This document shows positions 43,693-52,809 of a stretch of DNA of 64,000 bases, piece by piece; the first letter of the stretch is position 1; the number at the start of each line of letters is the position of its first letter. The position numbers and the translations under genes were made by a program. This stretch comes from Sphingobacterium siyangense (lineage in GTDB: Bacteria > Bacteroidota > Bacteroidia > Sphingobacteriales > Sphingobacteriaceae), in contig NZ_VLKR01000002.1 in assembly GCF_007830445.1 (NCBI RefSeq), positions 1 to 64,000 of the forward strand. Direction: 5' to 3'. Below the pieces are notes generated by a model. It searched no databases, was not told the DNA's origin, and worked only from the letters and a program-made list of their open reading frames with translations.

Positions 43693-44586
43693 TTAAAACT
43701 TGTATGTCACGCCAGCACCAACAATTTGCCTAATTTGTAGGGCAGAATTTCTCTTTCCAACTTCAACATTATCTTTAATAATCGGAATAGCCGTATTGTC
43801 ATCGTAGATCATCTGTACACCTGCGTTTACTGTAATAAACTTATTTACCTTCATAAAAAGATTGGCCGTATAGTCGATATCTACATTTTGAGGTTTATCT
43901 AAATAGTTTGAATAGAGTTTTAGTATATTTTCAAATGAAATGTTCTCCATTAAATTTACTTTATAATAAGCATCAAATGATGCACCGAATTCAGTGCGGG
44001 ACTTGCTGTTCGGATTTAGTCCATATCGTGTAGAAAGGAGTGTATCACTTACGAATACAAAGCGCACAGCCGCAGGTGAAAGATTAAATCTGAGGTTGTC
44101 CGATCGTTTGTAAGCAAAACCCGGACCGAAGCTCAGGTATGCCGGAGCTAAAAACCTGGATATCCTTTTTTGGGGTGAAGCTGTGTAATCATAACCATCG
44201 GCAAATTGTGTGTTAAAGTTTAGAAAAAAGGTATAAAGCCAATACTGAGACGCCTGATGTCCCAACAAGCTATTTAAAACTAATCGGTCATCATTTTTGC
44301 GCCAGTCCGACTCTTTTTGAAAGGTTAGCCCATAAGCCGCTAGGACCTTGTTGTCCCATGACCATTTGCCTTTTTTGTAATTGAAGTCGTAATTAAGAGT
44401 TAGGTTGCCGGAGAATGAATTTACACCACCTGCAGCCCAATTAGAAAATGAACTTTGGTTGATCAGAAAGGTGTTTTCTCCTTTGATAATCCAGGTTTTC
44501 GTACTGTCTACCGCGGTTGTCTGAGCGTAGGTTTCATGTGCTAATAAGCCAAAAGCAATAAGAATAATTGATTTTATTATTTTCAT
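43693..44586 (-). CDS. DUF3078 family outer-membrane beta-barrel
   Basis: 297 aa. The signal peptide ends at ETYAQ. The mature protein is built of alternating beta strands (SFSGNLTLNYDFNYKKGKWSWDNKVLAAYGLTF) and ends with a C-terminal aromatic residue (VTYKF), as outer-membrane barrels do. The pattern fits DUF3078, a Bacteroidota family of unknown function. No clear TAnnTTTG was found upstream. Confidence 0.85.
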   Translation of the reverse strand: MKIIKSIILIAFGLLAHETYAQTTAVDSTKTWIIKGENTFLINQSSFSNWAAGGVNSFSGNLTLNYDFNYKKGKWSWDNKVLAAYGLTFQKESDWRKNDDRLVLNSLLGHQASQYWLYTFFLNFNTQFADGYDYTASPQKRISRFLAPAYLSFGPGFAYKRSDNLRFNLSPAAVRFVFVSDTLLSTRYGLNPNSKSRTEFGASFDAYYKVNLMENISFENILKLYSNYLDKPQNVDIDYTANLFMKVNKFITVNAGVQMIYDDNTAIPIIKDNVEVGKRNSALQIRQIVGAGVTYKF

Positions 44587-45061
44587 GTGTATACTTAATT
44601 TGTTTGCATTTCCATATTATTGTAATCCAGATGAGCACGTACAGTTTCACATCTTTTTAGACAACTAACGCAGCAGCTTTATTTCTGCGTATTGGAATTG
44701 TTGAAATATATTTCGTTCCTATTGTTATATACAACAATCTGATCTGATCGATGCGCTTAAAACGAGGTCATTATCCATTTTCAGCGTGATGTTTTAAGCG
44801 TGTACGAGAAAATAAATGTTTTATAACTAAACGAATAAATGAGGTTAATGTTTTTTTGTCCTTTTGATTGTGTTTATTTTAAATAAAATCAGAACTTTGC
44901 TCAATTGTATGTATGCGCTATTTATTAGCGTAGCAGCTCTTGGATAAAAGTTTATGAGCAGCTTTTGACAATACCCGGGAACAAGAACAAAGCCATTATT
45001 TTGGATCGAGAAAGCCGGCTTCTATTGTGCTATTCATAACAAAAACTTATAAAATGTTTAG
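44587..45061. other. Intergenic region between DUF3078 and rlmH
   Basis: 475 bp without a supported gene. A 10-bp inverted repeat CGCTTAAAAC/GTTTTAAGCG (44754-44763, 44791-44800) with a 27-nt loop is the only clear structure. Neither flanking gene has an exact -7 box here. Confidence 0.55.
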
Positions 45062-45535
45062 ATGAAGATAACGCTACTTTGTATAGGTAAGACAGATGAC
45101 AAATACCTGATAGAGGGTATTGATAAGTATATTAAACGGTTAAAGTTTTATGTGAACTTTAATATCCTGGTGATACCAGACATCAAAAATGTCAAAAATC
45201 TTTCTGCTGAGCAGCAGAAAGATAAGGAGGCTCTTTTGATTCTAAAACAATTACAGCCTCAAGATTTAGTCGTTCTGCTGGATGAACATGGAAAAGAGTT
45301 TCGCTCCCTGGAGTTTTCTGCTTATCTGGAAAAAATGATGGTGCAAAGTGTTCAGCATATGGTATTTATTATTGGTGGCCCCTATGGATTTGACCAAAAA
45401 ATTTATGATCGAGCAAATTCAAAAATTTCGTTGTCCAAGATGACATTTTCGCATCAAATGATTCGTTTGTTTTTTACAGAGCAGCTTTATCGTGCATTTT
45501 CTATCATGAAGGGAGAGCCTTATCATCACGAATAA
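45062..45535 (+). CDS. rlmH: RlmH, 23S rRNA pseudouridine-1915 N3-methyltransferase
   Basis: 157 aa, a SPOUT methyltransferase acting on 70S ribosomes with SAM. It has LLCIGKTDDKYLIEGIDKYIKRL at the start, VVLLDEHGKEFRSLEFS, FIIGGPYGFD for the SAM knot, and the C-terminal HQMIRLFFTEQLYRAFSI with EPYHHE. Length and order are normal. Confidence 0.97.
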   Translation: MKITLLCIGKTDDKYLIEGIDKYIKRLKFYVNFNILVIPDIKNVKNLSAEQQKDKEALLILKQLQPQDLVVLLDEHGKEFRSLEFSAYLEKMMVQSVQHMVFIIGGPYGFDQKIYDRANSKISLSKMTFSHQMIRLFFTEQLYRAFSIMKGEPYHHE

Positions 45536-45561
45536 TATGGAAAAAAGTCCGTAACTTCATC

Positions 45562-45708
45562 ATGAATAAAAACAAGCTTATGAATTTGCCCAACAAACGA
45601 GATTATCACTATAAAAGTGACGAAGGAGAAAAAAATAGCCAATTGAATAAATACATTATGATTGCTTGTATTATAATCGTAATCGCATTGGCCTATTTTT
45701 TCGCATAG
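45562..45708 (+). CDS. Small single-helix membrane protein
   Basis: 48 aa: a polar N-terminus (MNKNKLMNLPNKRDYHYKSD), then one hydrophobic helix (IMIACIIIVIALAYFFA) at the end. It starts 26 bp after rlmH in the same direction, so it may be co-transcribed. No family is recognised. Coding is supported by its orderly polar-then-hydrophobic composition only. Confidence 0.55.
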   Translation: MNKNKLMNLPNKRDYHYKSDEGEKNSQLNKYIMIACIIIVIALAYFFA

Positions 45709-45715
45709 CTTAATG

Positions 45716-45773
45716 CCCTTCCATACGGATCTAGTAAAAGAAATAAATCTCTTACTTAATATCCGTATGGAGG
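45716..45773. other. Long imperfect hairpin
   Basis: CCATACGGAT (45721-45730) pairs perfectly with ATCCGTATGG (45761-45770), extended outward by CCT/AGG past a bulge and inward by AGTAAAAG/CTCTTACT with one mismatch. There is no T-run on either side, so it is not a typical terminator. Confidence 0.6.
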
Positions 45774-45826
45774 ATATCAGCAGATAATTTTAATAAATTT
45801 TAATTGAATTGTTTAAGCAAGAACGC

Positions 45827-45961
45827 TTAATTTTTGGGAGAAGGTTGGCAGGTTTTGCGCGTTCTTTTTGGGGCGGTGTTGTTTACAAATCCCCAGTTGG
45901 TCATATAGAATGACAAGGGATTAATTTCTAATAGTTTTTTCATTTTTTCTTTTTTTACCAT
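45827..45961 (-). CDS. Candidate 44-aa peptide
   Basis: A minus-strand ATG at 45961 (or 45943) opens a 44-codon frame. It starts MVKKEKMKKLLEINPLSFYM and continues with NWGFVNNTAPKRTRK and a Pro/Lys end containing one Cys. The basic leader, conserved-looking TNWG core and lone location resemble small precursor peptides, but no export or modification genes are nearby. It could also be chance. Confidence 0.3.
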   Translation of the reverse strand: MVKKEKMKKLLEINPLSFYMTNWGFVNNTAPKRTRKTCQPSPKN

Positions 45962-46100
45962 ATAATAATTTATTGATTCGCTAATAGATGATCAATAATC
46001 GAGCCAAACTAAAGTGGTTGTCATGTTCGAAAAGAAATATAGCAAATAAGGTCGATAAAAAATAATTGAAAGGGTGTTTTTAGGGCTAGGTCAACATAAA

Positions 46101-46126
46101 ACGCAGCCCATTTGAGAGGGGCTGCG
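46101..46126 (-). terminator. Terminator of the sugar dehydrogenase gene
   Basis: ACGCAGCCC (46101-46109) pairs with GGGCTGCGT (46118-46126), loop 8 nt; on the minus strand it is followed by TTTTA. Confidence 0.78.
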
Positions 46127-46140
46127 TCGAATCGAAGTAT

Positions 46141-47394
46141 TTATTTTTTATCAATTTTATATAATTTTCCGATATCTGTGATAGCGTACAGCGCGCCATC
46201 TTTTCCCTGCGTGATATCTCTAAATCGTTGACCTTCACTACCTAGTAGGCGTTCTTCTCCAACCACCTTGTTATCCTTTAGTATAATTCTGGCAATGTGC
46301 ATGCTGCTCAAACCGCAAATAAAGAGATTATTCTTCCATTCTGGAATATTCTGTCCGGTATAGAATGTAATTCCACTAGGCGAGAGAACAGGATCCCAAT
46401 AATAGACGGGTTGTTCCAGACCGTCTTTTTGTTGTATGCCCTCACCAACCTTATCTCCTTTATATTCTATACCATACGTAATCGTTGGCCATCCATAATT
46501 CTTGCCGGCTTCAATTCTGTTCAACTCGTCGCCGCCCCGTGGACCAAATTCAGTTTCCCAAAGATCGCCAGTTTCAGGATGTAAGACAAGTCCCTGTGGA
46601 TTACGATGTCCATAACTGTAAATTTCCGGACGTGCATTTGCCTTGCCTATAAATGGATTCCCAGGGGCAGGCTGTCCATCAGTGGTTATGCGTAGGATCT
46701 TGCCCAATGCTGCATTCAGATCTTGTGCCAATGGTCTTGTGACCAAATCAGATCTTTCACCCGTGCTCAAAATAATATTGCCTTCTTTATCAAAGATAAT
46801 ACGGCCACCATAATGCAAGTTCCCTTTATGAGCAGGAGTAGCTTGGTAGATAACTTTAGCACCTTCTATCGATTTCTCGTCTGCGGACAGTTTTCCTTTC
46901 GCAACAGCCGTCAAAGTTCCGGCAGCGGTATTATCAGAGAAAACCCAATATATCATACGGTTTGACTCGAATTTTGGATCAAGACGTAATCCCAAAAGTC
47001 CACCTTGTCCACTGCTATTGACTTGAGGTAAACCTTTAATTGGTTCACTTAATTTACCGTCTACAGTTGCAATGCGAAAATCACCTTCTTTTTCTGAGAT
47101 TAATAATCGGCCATCTGGTAGCGCAGTGATACCCCAAGGAGATTTTAATCCCTCGGCAATTACTTTACCTTCGAACGGTGTGCTCGTCTTTGCACCTTTA
47201 ATTCTGGTTTGTCCAGCAAATGCAGGTTTATAATTCGTGTTTGCATTTTGTGTTTCTACGGGAGGATAACTTGTTGTATCAGTTGCAGAATTTGCACTGC
47301 TATCCGAACTTGAATTTGAATTCGCATGGTTTGAATTACATGCAGTTAATCCTAAAGATACTGTTAAGAGGCTTATTGTCAGTTTGGTTTTCAT
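46141..47394 (-). CDS. PQQ-dependent sugar dehydrogenase-like lipoprotein
   Basis: 417 aa. A lipoprotein signal (SLLTVSLGLTAC) is followed by a Ser/Asn-rich linker, then a six-bladed beta-propeller of the soluble glucose dehydrogenase family. Markers are LKSPWGITALPDGRLLISEKEG, QGGLLGLRLDPKF, GHRNPQGLVLHP and ETEFGPRGGDELNRI. Members oxidise aldose sugars with PQQ and calcium in the periplasm. Some homologues use other ligands, so substrate and cofactor are inferred. Confidence 0.9.
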   Translation of the reverse strand: MKTKLTISLLTVSLGLTACNSNHANSNSSSDSSANSATDTTSYPPVETQNANTNYKPAFAGQTRIKGAKTSTPFEGKVIAEGLKSPWGITALPDGRLLISEKEGDFRIATVDGKLSEPIKGLPQVNSSGQGGLLGLRLDPKFESNRMIYWVFSDNTAAGTLTAVAKGKLSADEKSIEGAKVIYQATPAHKGNLHYGGRIIFDKEGNIILSTGERSDLVTRPLAQDLNAALGKILRITTDGQPAPGNPFIGKANARPEIYSYGHRNPQGLVLHPETGDLWETEFGPRGGDELNRIEAGKNYGWPTITYGIEYKGDKVGEGIQQKDGLEQPVYYWDPVLSPSGITFYTGQNIPEWKNNLFICGLSSMHIARIILKDNKVVGEERLLGSEGQRFRDITQGKDGALYAITDIGKLYKIDKK

Positions 47395-47548
47395 TATCTG
47401 TGACTTGTTTTTGGTCTGATTATCTGCTTGAAGATATTAAAAATTAATGAAATATTATTTTTCAGAATGTAATAATATAAATATATAACTCATGCTAATA
47501 AGAAAGGGGAATGCTAGTCCGCTAATTTGTTTTTAAGTATTAAAGGAG

Positions 47549-47794
47549 TTATTTTCCGGCCAGGCAGTTTTTTACAATTCGGTGGAGTTCAATATCGTTG
47601 TTTATATAATAATCACTTATATCTAGAATGGTGTTTGTATTTAAATTGTAAATACACACGGGAACGTAGTTGGGCTGTGCAGAGGTCTCGAAAGTCTTAA
47701 AATAATCTGCACTTTCCTGTATGTTTGAAAACTCTTTGGATTCGCAATGCTGTGTATCCTGATTATAAGCAATGGTTATAAAGTTCTTTTTCAT
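47549..47794 (-). CDS. Small hypothetical protein
   Basis: 81 aa, starting MKKNFITIAYNQDTQHCESKEF and containing TSAQPNYVPVCIYNLNTNTILDISDYY. It looks like a compact soluble alpha/beta protein with no signal peptide. I do not recognise the family. Composition is normal for the genome and there is no overlap with other genes, which supports a real gene. Confidence 0.55.
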   Translation of the reverse strand: MKKNFITIAYNQDTQHCESKEFSNIQESADYFKTFETSAQPNYVPVCIYNLNTNTILDISDYYINNDIELHRIVKNCLAGK

Positions 47795-47864
47795 TTTACT
47801 CGCCTTTTATCAGAATAACGAAAATTGGGAAGTAAAAGTTTTAAAAATTATTGCCTTTTATTTT

Positions 47865-48689
47865 CTAAACACTGATATGGCTTGCGGCTATCGGCTGTCC
47901 AAAAAATATTTTTGCTTTGTATTCAAAGTCCCTTGGATCGTCTGTTGTATAAAAGGCCAGTTGGCCATTTTGAGAACAAATTGTTTCAATTTCCCGGTGT
48001 CTATCAAGATATTCTTTTAAGCTATTGGCAACAATAGGTCCCTGGGAGATGATCTTTATATTACTTGGTGTATATTTTTGGATTACGGGTAGCAATAAAG
48101 GATAATGGGTGCAGGCAAGTACAATGGTATCGATTTGATCGGATTGCTGTAAAAGTTCCCGTAAATCTTTTTCTACAAAGTAATGTGCACCTTCTGTATT
48201 GATTTCATTGTTTTCTACTAAAGGAACCCAAAAAGGGCAGTCGTGCTGAAAAACCTCAATTTCTGGATTGAATTTGTGTATTTCTATTTTATAGGATTCA
48301 GATTTTACCGTTCCTGTAGTGGCTAAAATACCGATCTTGTTAGTTTTCGTAAAATTGTGTACGATTTCTGTAGTGGGTCTGATGACGCCAAGGACTTTCT
48401 TTCCAGGGGGAAGATCATGTTGTTGAATAGTCCTTAATGCTTTTGCAGAAGCCGTATTACATGCCAGAATAACGAGATTACAGCCCAGGTCAAATAATTT
48501 AAAAACACATTGTTTGGTGTAATTATAAACGGTCTCAAAGGATCTTGTACCGTAGGGAACACGGGCGTTATCGCCTAAATAGATATAATCGTATTGAGGT
48601 AAAAGTTGTTGAATTTCCTTGAATACGGAGAGTCCTCCATAACCGGAATCAAAAATACCAATAGGACAGGGGGTTGTTAAATTATCCAT
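47865..48689 (-). CDS. murI: MurI, glutamate racemase
   Basis: Makes D-glutamate for peptidoglycan in the cytoplasm, without cofactor. 274 aa, with PIGIFDSGYGGLSVFKEI, YLGDNARVPYGTR, the first catalytic Cys in LACNTASAKALR and the second in LACTHYPLLLPVI. A 16-bp hairpin ends only 1 nt before the ATG, so ribosome access may be controlled. Confidence 0.96.
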   Translation of the reverse strand: MDNLTTPCPIGIFDSGYGGLSVFKEIQQLLPQYDYIYLGDNARVPYGTRSFETVYNYTKQCVFKLFDLGCNLVILACNTASAKALRTIQQHDLPPGKKVLGVIRPTTEIVHNFTKTNKIGILATTGTVKSESYKIEIHKFNPEIEVFQHDCPFWVPLVENNEINTEGAHYFVEKDLRELLQQSDQIDTIVLACTHYPLLLPVIQKYTPSNIKIISQGPIVANSLKEYLDRHREIETICSQNGQLAFYTTDDPRDFEYKAKIFFGQPIAASHISV

Positions 48690-48690
48690 A

Positions 48691-48728
48691 ACACAATGTT
48701 ATAAGTTCTTTCACTTATAACATTGTGT
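48691..48728. promoter_or_regulatory. 16-bp perfect hairpin abutting the murI start
   Basis: Arms 48691-48706 and 48713-48728 match perfectly around a 6-nt loop. On the minus strand it lies between the GH125 stop (48743) and the murI ATG (48689). There is no T-run after it, so it is a weak terminator candidate but would occlude the murI initiation region. Confidence 0.6.
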
Positions 48729-48742
48729 CATAAGTTTCAGAT

Positions 48743-50158
48743 TTATTGAAGCAAAGATGGTTTCTCTTTGTATATTTTCCAAATTAATTCGCCAAATAAT
48801 GTATTTGTCCAAGCAAACCAATGTCTTGTGAATTTTTTAGGATCGTTTTTATGAAAAGACTCATGCATAAATCCAGTTCCACCATGTGTATTGACCAGTG
48901 TTTTAATACAATTACGAATCTCCTCATCATTTGTTGAGGTCTGCGCCCGCATAATAATGGACATCGGCCAGATCATATCTCTTCCTATGTGAGGTCCACC
49001 AATGCCTTCTGCTGCTGTTCCCTTAAAAAAGAATGGATTTTTATCAGACAAAACAAAGTTACGCGTACGTTGATAAACTTCGTTATTTAGATCTACAGCT
49101 CCTAAATAAGGTAGGGCCAACAAACTAGGGATATTTGCATCATCCATCATAAGATGGCTCGAAAAACCGTCTACTTCAAATGCGTAAATCCGGCCCAGTG
49201 TCGGATGGTCGATGATACCATATTTATTGACTGCTGCTTCGACCTCATTGGCAAGCGCTTCCATTTTTGCAGCGAGCTCGTGTTCATTTTTAACCTTTTT
49301 CAAGATCTCGGCAGACTGTCTAAGGCTAACAATCGCAAATAAATTGGATGGAATAAGAAATGAGAAAATTGTAGAATCGTCTGACGGTCGAAAACTAGAG
49401 CAAATCAAGCCAACTGGATTTACAGGATATCCGTAGCCATCTACCTGTAATGTGTCGGATCCTCTGGATGTTGTTCGCTCAAATTTATATGGGCCTAGAC
49501 TATCTTTACGTTGTTGCTCAACGAAAGTCTGATATATTTTATGTTGTGCTTCTAACCATTCTTCATTAAATGGACTGCTGTCATTTGTTTCTTTCCAATA
49601 ATGATAAGCTAATCGAATTGGATAACACAATGAATCGATTTCCCATTTTCGTTCATGAATTCCAGGTTTCATGTTTGTGTGATCACTGAACCATTCGCCT
49701 TTCTTTGTTGGATCGTTATAAAATGCATTGGCATAAGGATCAATATTGATGCATTTGCTCTGTTTTTGAATTAAGCCAACAATAAGATCCTGCAGTTTTT
49801 TGTCTTTTTTCATAAAAGGGAGGTACGGCCATACCTGCGCACTGCTGTCACGCAACCACATCGCGTCAATATCCCCTGTAATCACATAGGTATAATTTCT
49901 TCCGTTTTGGACATAGGGAAATACGGTAGTATCTAGGGTATTAGGAAAGCAGTTGTTAAATAACCAAGCCAGTTCCTTATTTTTAACATTTTTCTGAAAT
50001 TCTACAATTGCATCTTCGATTACCTTGCTCGAGAAAAGTCTTTTCTCTTTACCTGTCCGAACAGTGGGAAAAGAATGTTCCTGAGCGAATGAAAATTTGC
50101 TTGTAAGTGCACCTGCGGTTAACAGGGTTGCGTTTTGGATAAATGTTCTGCGTTTCAT
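48743..50158 (-). CDS. GH125 exo-alpha-1,6-mannosidase family protein
   Basis: 471 aa of glycoside hydrolase family 125 (DUF1237), metal-independent inverting alpha-1,6-mannosidases. It has a Tat-like signal (MKRRTFIQNATLLTAGALTS), then ITGDIDAMWLRDSSAQVWPY, HERKWEIDSLCYPIRL, VDGYGYPVNPVGLICSSFRPSDD and the terminal WFAWTNTLFGELIWKI. Expected to act in the periplasm on mannose-containing glycans. No mannan-utilisation (SusC/D) genes are adjacent, so it is an orphan here. Confidence 0.92.
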   Translation of the reverse strand: MKRRTFIQNATLLTAGALTSKFSFAQEHSFPTVRTGKEKRLFSSKVIEDAIVEFQKNVKNKELAWLFNNCFPNTLDTTVFPYVQNGRNYTYVITGDIDAMWLRDSSAQVWPYLPFMKKDKKLQDLIVGLIQKQSKCINIDPYANAFYNDPTKKGEWFSDHTNMKPGIHERKWEIDSLCYPIRLAYHYWKETNDSSPFNEEWLEAQHKIYQTFVEQQRKDSLGPYKFERTTSRGSDTLQVDGYGYPVNPVGLICSSFRPSDDSTIFSFLIPSNLFAIVSLRQSAEILKKVKNEHELAAKMEALANEVEAAVNKYGIIDHPTLGRIYAFEVDGFSSHLMMDDANIPSLLALPYLGAVDLNNEVYQRTRNFVLSDKNPFFFKGTAAEGIGGPHIGRDMIWPMSIIMRAQTSTNDEEIRNCIKTLVNTHGGTGFMHESFHKNDPKKFTRHWFAWTNTLFGELIWKIYKEKPSLLQ

Positions 50159-50353
50159 GCTTATTAGGGCTATTTTTTATGATTTAAGGTTATTTACTGA
50201 AATGCAAGATATAAATATTTTTGAATAAAAGGAATAGCAAATACGATTTAGCATGATAAAATTGACTGAACATATGAATAAAGTCAATTTTATTCGGTTA
50301 ATTTGCGTTTAGGAATGCATTTTGCTAGAAAAAATAATCTTTGAAATAATTTT

Positions 50354-52027
50354 ATGAGGCTTAATATAACAAAAAATAATAATTTACTCCGAATTGTGCT
50401 GGCAGGCGTGGGAGTAGGTATTTCCTGCGGAGGTTTTGCCCAGATTAAGAGTCAGCCCTATTCGTATCATTTTTATCAAAAAATGAACGATGCGGTTTAT
50501 TCTACGGAGACGAGAATGCATACGTCTGCTAAACCATTCGTCATAAAAGACTCTTTATTGTTAGCTAAGTTTGATTCAATCCAATCTAATAAACCCGTTT
50601 CTTCGTCTAATTGGTTCATGCGCAAAATCTTTAACGAACATCTTATTCAGGTTGAAAAAGACGATTACACATTTTACGCAGACTATTTGCCTGATATGTA
50701 TATTGGAAAAGATATGCAAGGTGACAAACGTCGTACTTGGATGAATGGTAGAGGATTTCAGGTGGGATTGAATGTAGGAAACAAATTTACATTGAATACC
50801 TCTGCATTTGAAAACCAAGCTGTCTTTCCTAAATATTTAGATGATTATATTGTTGCACATAAAGTTATTCCGGGTCAAGGAAATACAAAATTTCAGTCCA
50901 AGAATAAAATGGACTGGATGTATGCGACAGCTAGTATGACTTATGACGCCCATAAGTATATCCAGGCAACTTTGGCTTACGACAAAAACTTTATCGGGGA
51001 TGGCTATCGATCGATGCTTTTATCGGATTTTTCTTCAAACTATGCCCATTTGAAATTGACCGGGACCATAGGAAATGTTCAATATACTTCGATTTGGGCC
51101 TATATGAATGATCCGACGCATCCTAGACAGGATTTGACGGGTACAACTCCGATGGAAGGGCAGAATAATACACGTTTAGGAGACGGAAAAAAATGGGGGG
51201 CTTTTCAATATTTGGATTGGAATGTGACAAATAAGCTATCGATAGGCTTTTTTCAGTCTGTCGTTTGGGCTGCTCAAGATGAGGCTGGTAAAAGAGGTTT
51301 TGATTTTAGCTATATTAGTCCAATTATCTTTATTCGACCTGTTGAAAGTAATAACTCAACGTCGCCTGACAAAATGTTTTTGGGATTGACCTCCAAATAT
51401 AAATTACCTTATAGATTGACTGCATATGGACAGTTTTTACTGGGTGAATTTACTGCTAAAGAGTTCTTCGCTGGTAACGGATATGCGCACAACAAATGGG
51501 GAGCACAACTTGGCGTAAGGGGATATGATATGTTTGGTGTGAAGAATTTAAATTTTCTTGCCGAGTATAATACAGCAAGACCATATACTTACGCACACTT
51601 TAAATCGTATTCAAACTATAGTAACAATGCCGAACCATTGGCTCATCCGAAAGGGGCAAACTTTAGAGAGCTTGTTGGTCTTGTGAATTATGCATGGGAT
51701 AGATGGGACTTTTCGTTACAGGGCATGTTTACCCAGAATGGGCTGGATCTCCCGGATGGAAGTAATATGGGAGGAGATATTTTTCAATCCTATCGAACGA
51801 TACCAAATTTATATGGAAACCACATTGCGCAAGGAATAAAGAACAATATCTATTATGCGGATGCTAAGGCTGCCTATGTGCTTAACCCCAAGTATAACCT
51901 TCGCTTAGAACTTGGTTATACCCAACGTTACGCAAAAGCACAATATGAAACACCGGTAGTCAATAAGTCTGGTGTTGTGTCATTTGGACTTCGCTCAAGT
52001 TTCCGGGCAATTTATAACGATTTATAG
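50354..52027 (+). CDS. RemB-like outer-membrane beta-barrel
   Basis: 557 aa. Signal peptide ends at GGFAQ. The mature protein is rich in amphipathic strands with aromatic girdles (KYIQATLAYDKNFIGDGYRSMLLSD) and Tyr/Trp/Asn content typical of capsule-assembly Wzi-like barrels. The overall pattern matches proteins named gliding motility RemB in Bacteroidota. No other gliding genes are in the window, so a motility role is inference only. Confidence 0.75.
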   Translation: MRLNITKNNNLLRIVLAGVGVGISCGGFAQIKSQPYSYHFYQKMNDAVYSTETRMHTSAKPFVIKDSLLLAKFDSIQSNKPVSSSNWFMRKIFNEHLIQVEKDDYTFYADYLPDMYIGKDMQGDKRRTWMNGRGFQVGLNVGNKFTLNTSAFENQAVFPKYLDDYIVAHKVIPGQGNTKFQSKNKMDWMYATASMTYDAHKYIQATLAYDKNFIGDGYRSMLLSDFSSNYAHLKLTGTIGNVQYTSIWAYMNDPTHPRQDLTGTTPMEGQNNTRLGDGKKWGAFQYLDWNVTNKLSIGFFQSVVWAAQDEAGKRGFDFSYISPIIFIRPVESNNSTSPDKMFLGLTSKYKLPYRLTAYGQFLLGEFTAKEFFAGNGYAHNKWGAQLGVRGYDMFGVKNLNFLAEYNTARPYTYAHFKSYSNYSNNAEPLAHPKGANFRELVGLVNYAWDRWDFSLQGMFTQNGLDLPDGSNMGGDIFQSYRTIPNLYGNHIAQGIKNNIYYADAKAAYVLNPKYNLRLELGYTQRYAKAQYETPVVNKSGVVSFGLRSSFRAIYNDL

Positions 52028-52060
52028 AAATTTTTATAAACTGATCTATCTAGAAATAAG

Positions 52061-52114
52061 ACAAACTATATTGATTGGCCATAAACGCTACAAAAACCAA
52101 TATAGTTTGTTTTT
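52061..52114 (+). terminator. Terminator after the RemB-like gene
   Basis: ACAAACTATATTG (52061-52073) pairs with CAATATAGTTTGT (52098-52110), a 13-bp stem with a 24-nt loop, followed by TTTT. Confidence 0.75.
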
Positions 52115-52300
52115 AAAACGAGGTCTCAGGACAAATTGAGAAGATAGGAAAAACAACTTTGATACAACCAGAATAAAATATCCGATAGTTGGCGATCCGT
52201 TCTTATAATTTATTACGGCTTAAAAACGATCTATTTAAACAAAAATGGTAAGGGTTAGCTCAGTTAACCAATGGACCAGCACAAAAATGATTATATTTCA

Positions 52301-52720
52301 ATGAAAAAAATCCTCATACTGAATGGCCCAAATTTGAATTTGTTGGGTGTAAGGGAGAAATCGATTTATGGTAGCCAGGACTTCCTTAGCTACTTTGAAG
52401 AACTTAAACAACAGTTTGAAAAGGTACAATTGCACTATTTTCAAAGCAATTCAGAAGGAGAGTTAATCGATAAGGTCCACGAAGTTGGTTTTGAATTTGA
52501 TGGAATTGTGTTGAATGCTGGAGCGTATACGCATACATCTGTTGCTATTGGAGATGCAATTGCGGCTGTTACAACACCTGTTATTGAAGTTCACATAAGC
52601 AATGTCCATCAAAGAGAGGAGTTTCGCCATCATTCGTTCCTGGCAAAGAATTGTAAAGGGGTGATCTGTGGTTTTGGCCTGGATAGCTACAGATTGGGTA
52701 TCGAGGCGTTTATTAAATAA
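52301..52720 (+). CDS. aroQ: AroQ, type II 3-dehydroquinate dehydratase
   Basis: Third step of the shikimate pathway. 139 aa from ATG 52301; ATG 52271 would add ten non-family residues. It has ILNGPNLNLLGVRE, the catalytic Tyr loop before it, LNAGAYTHTSVAIGDAI, VIEVHISNVHQREEFRHHS with the catalytic His region, and the end CGFGLDSYRLGIEA. Typical dodecameric enzyme length. Confidence 0.95.
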   Translation: MKKILILNGPNLNLLGVREKSIYGSQDFLSYFEELKQQFEKVQLHYFQSNSEGELIDKVHEVGFEFDGIVLNAGAYTHTSVAIGDAIAAVTTPVIEVHISNVHQREEFRHHSFLAKNCKGVICGFGLDSYRLGIEAFIK

Positions 52721-52748
52721 TATCTTCTTTTGCAAGGAAGAGAAAAAA

Positions 52749-52798
52749 TAGCTATAAAATAAAAAAGCGGGAATTCCCGCTTTTTTATTTTATAGCTA
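52749..52798. terminator. 50-nt perfect palindromic terminator
   Basis: 25 bp of perfect complementarity centred at 52773/52774, containing AAAAAAGCGGG / CCCGCTTTTTT. It serves convergent aroQ and ribF. Fully symmetrical with no unpaired loop in DNA. Confidence 0.93.
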
Positions 52799-52809
52799 AC
52801 AGACTTGTT

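Larger units (their letters stand above)
45709..46140. other. Intergenic region with long hairpin and a possible peptide ORF
   Basis: 432 bp. It holds a long imperfect hairpin (45716-45773), a candidate 44-aa ORF on the minus strand (45827-45961), an 8-bp AAGAACGC/GCGTTCTT inverted repeat, and near its right end the terminator of the sugar dehydrogenase gene (46101-46126). Confidence 0.6.
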
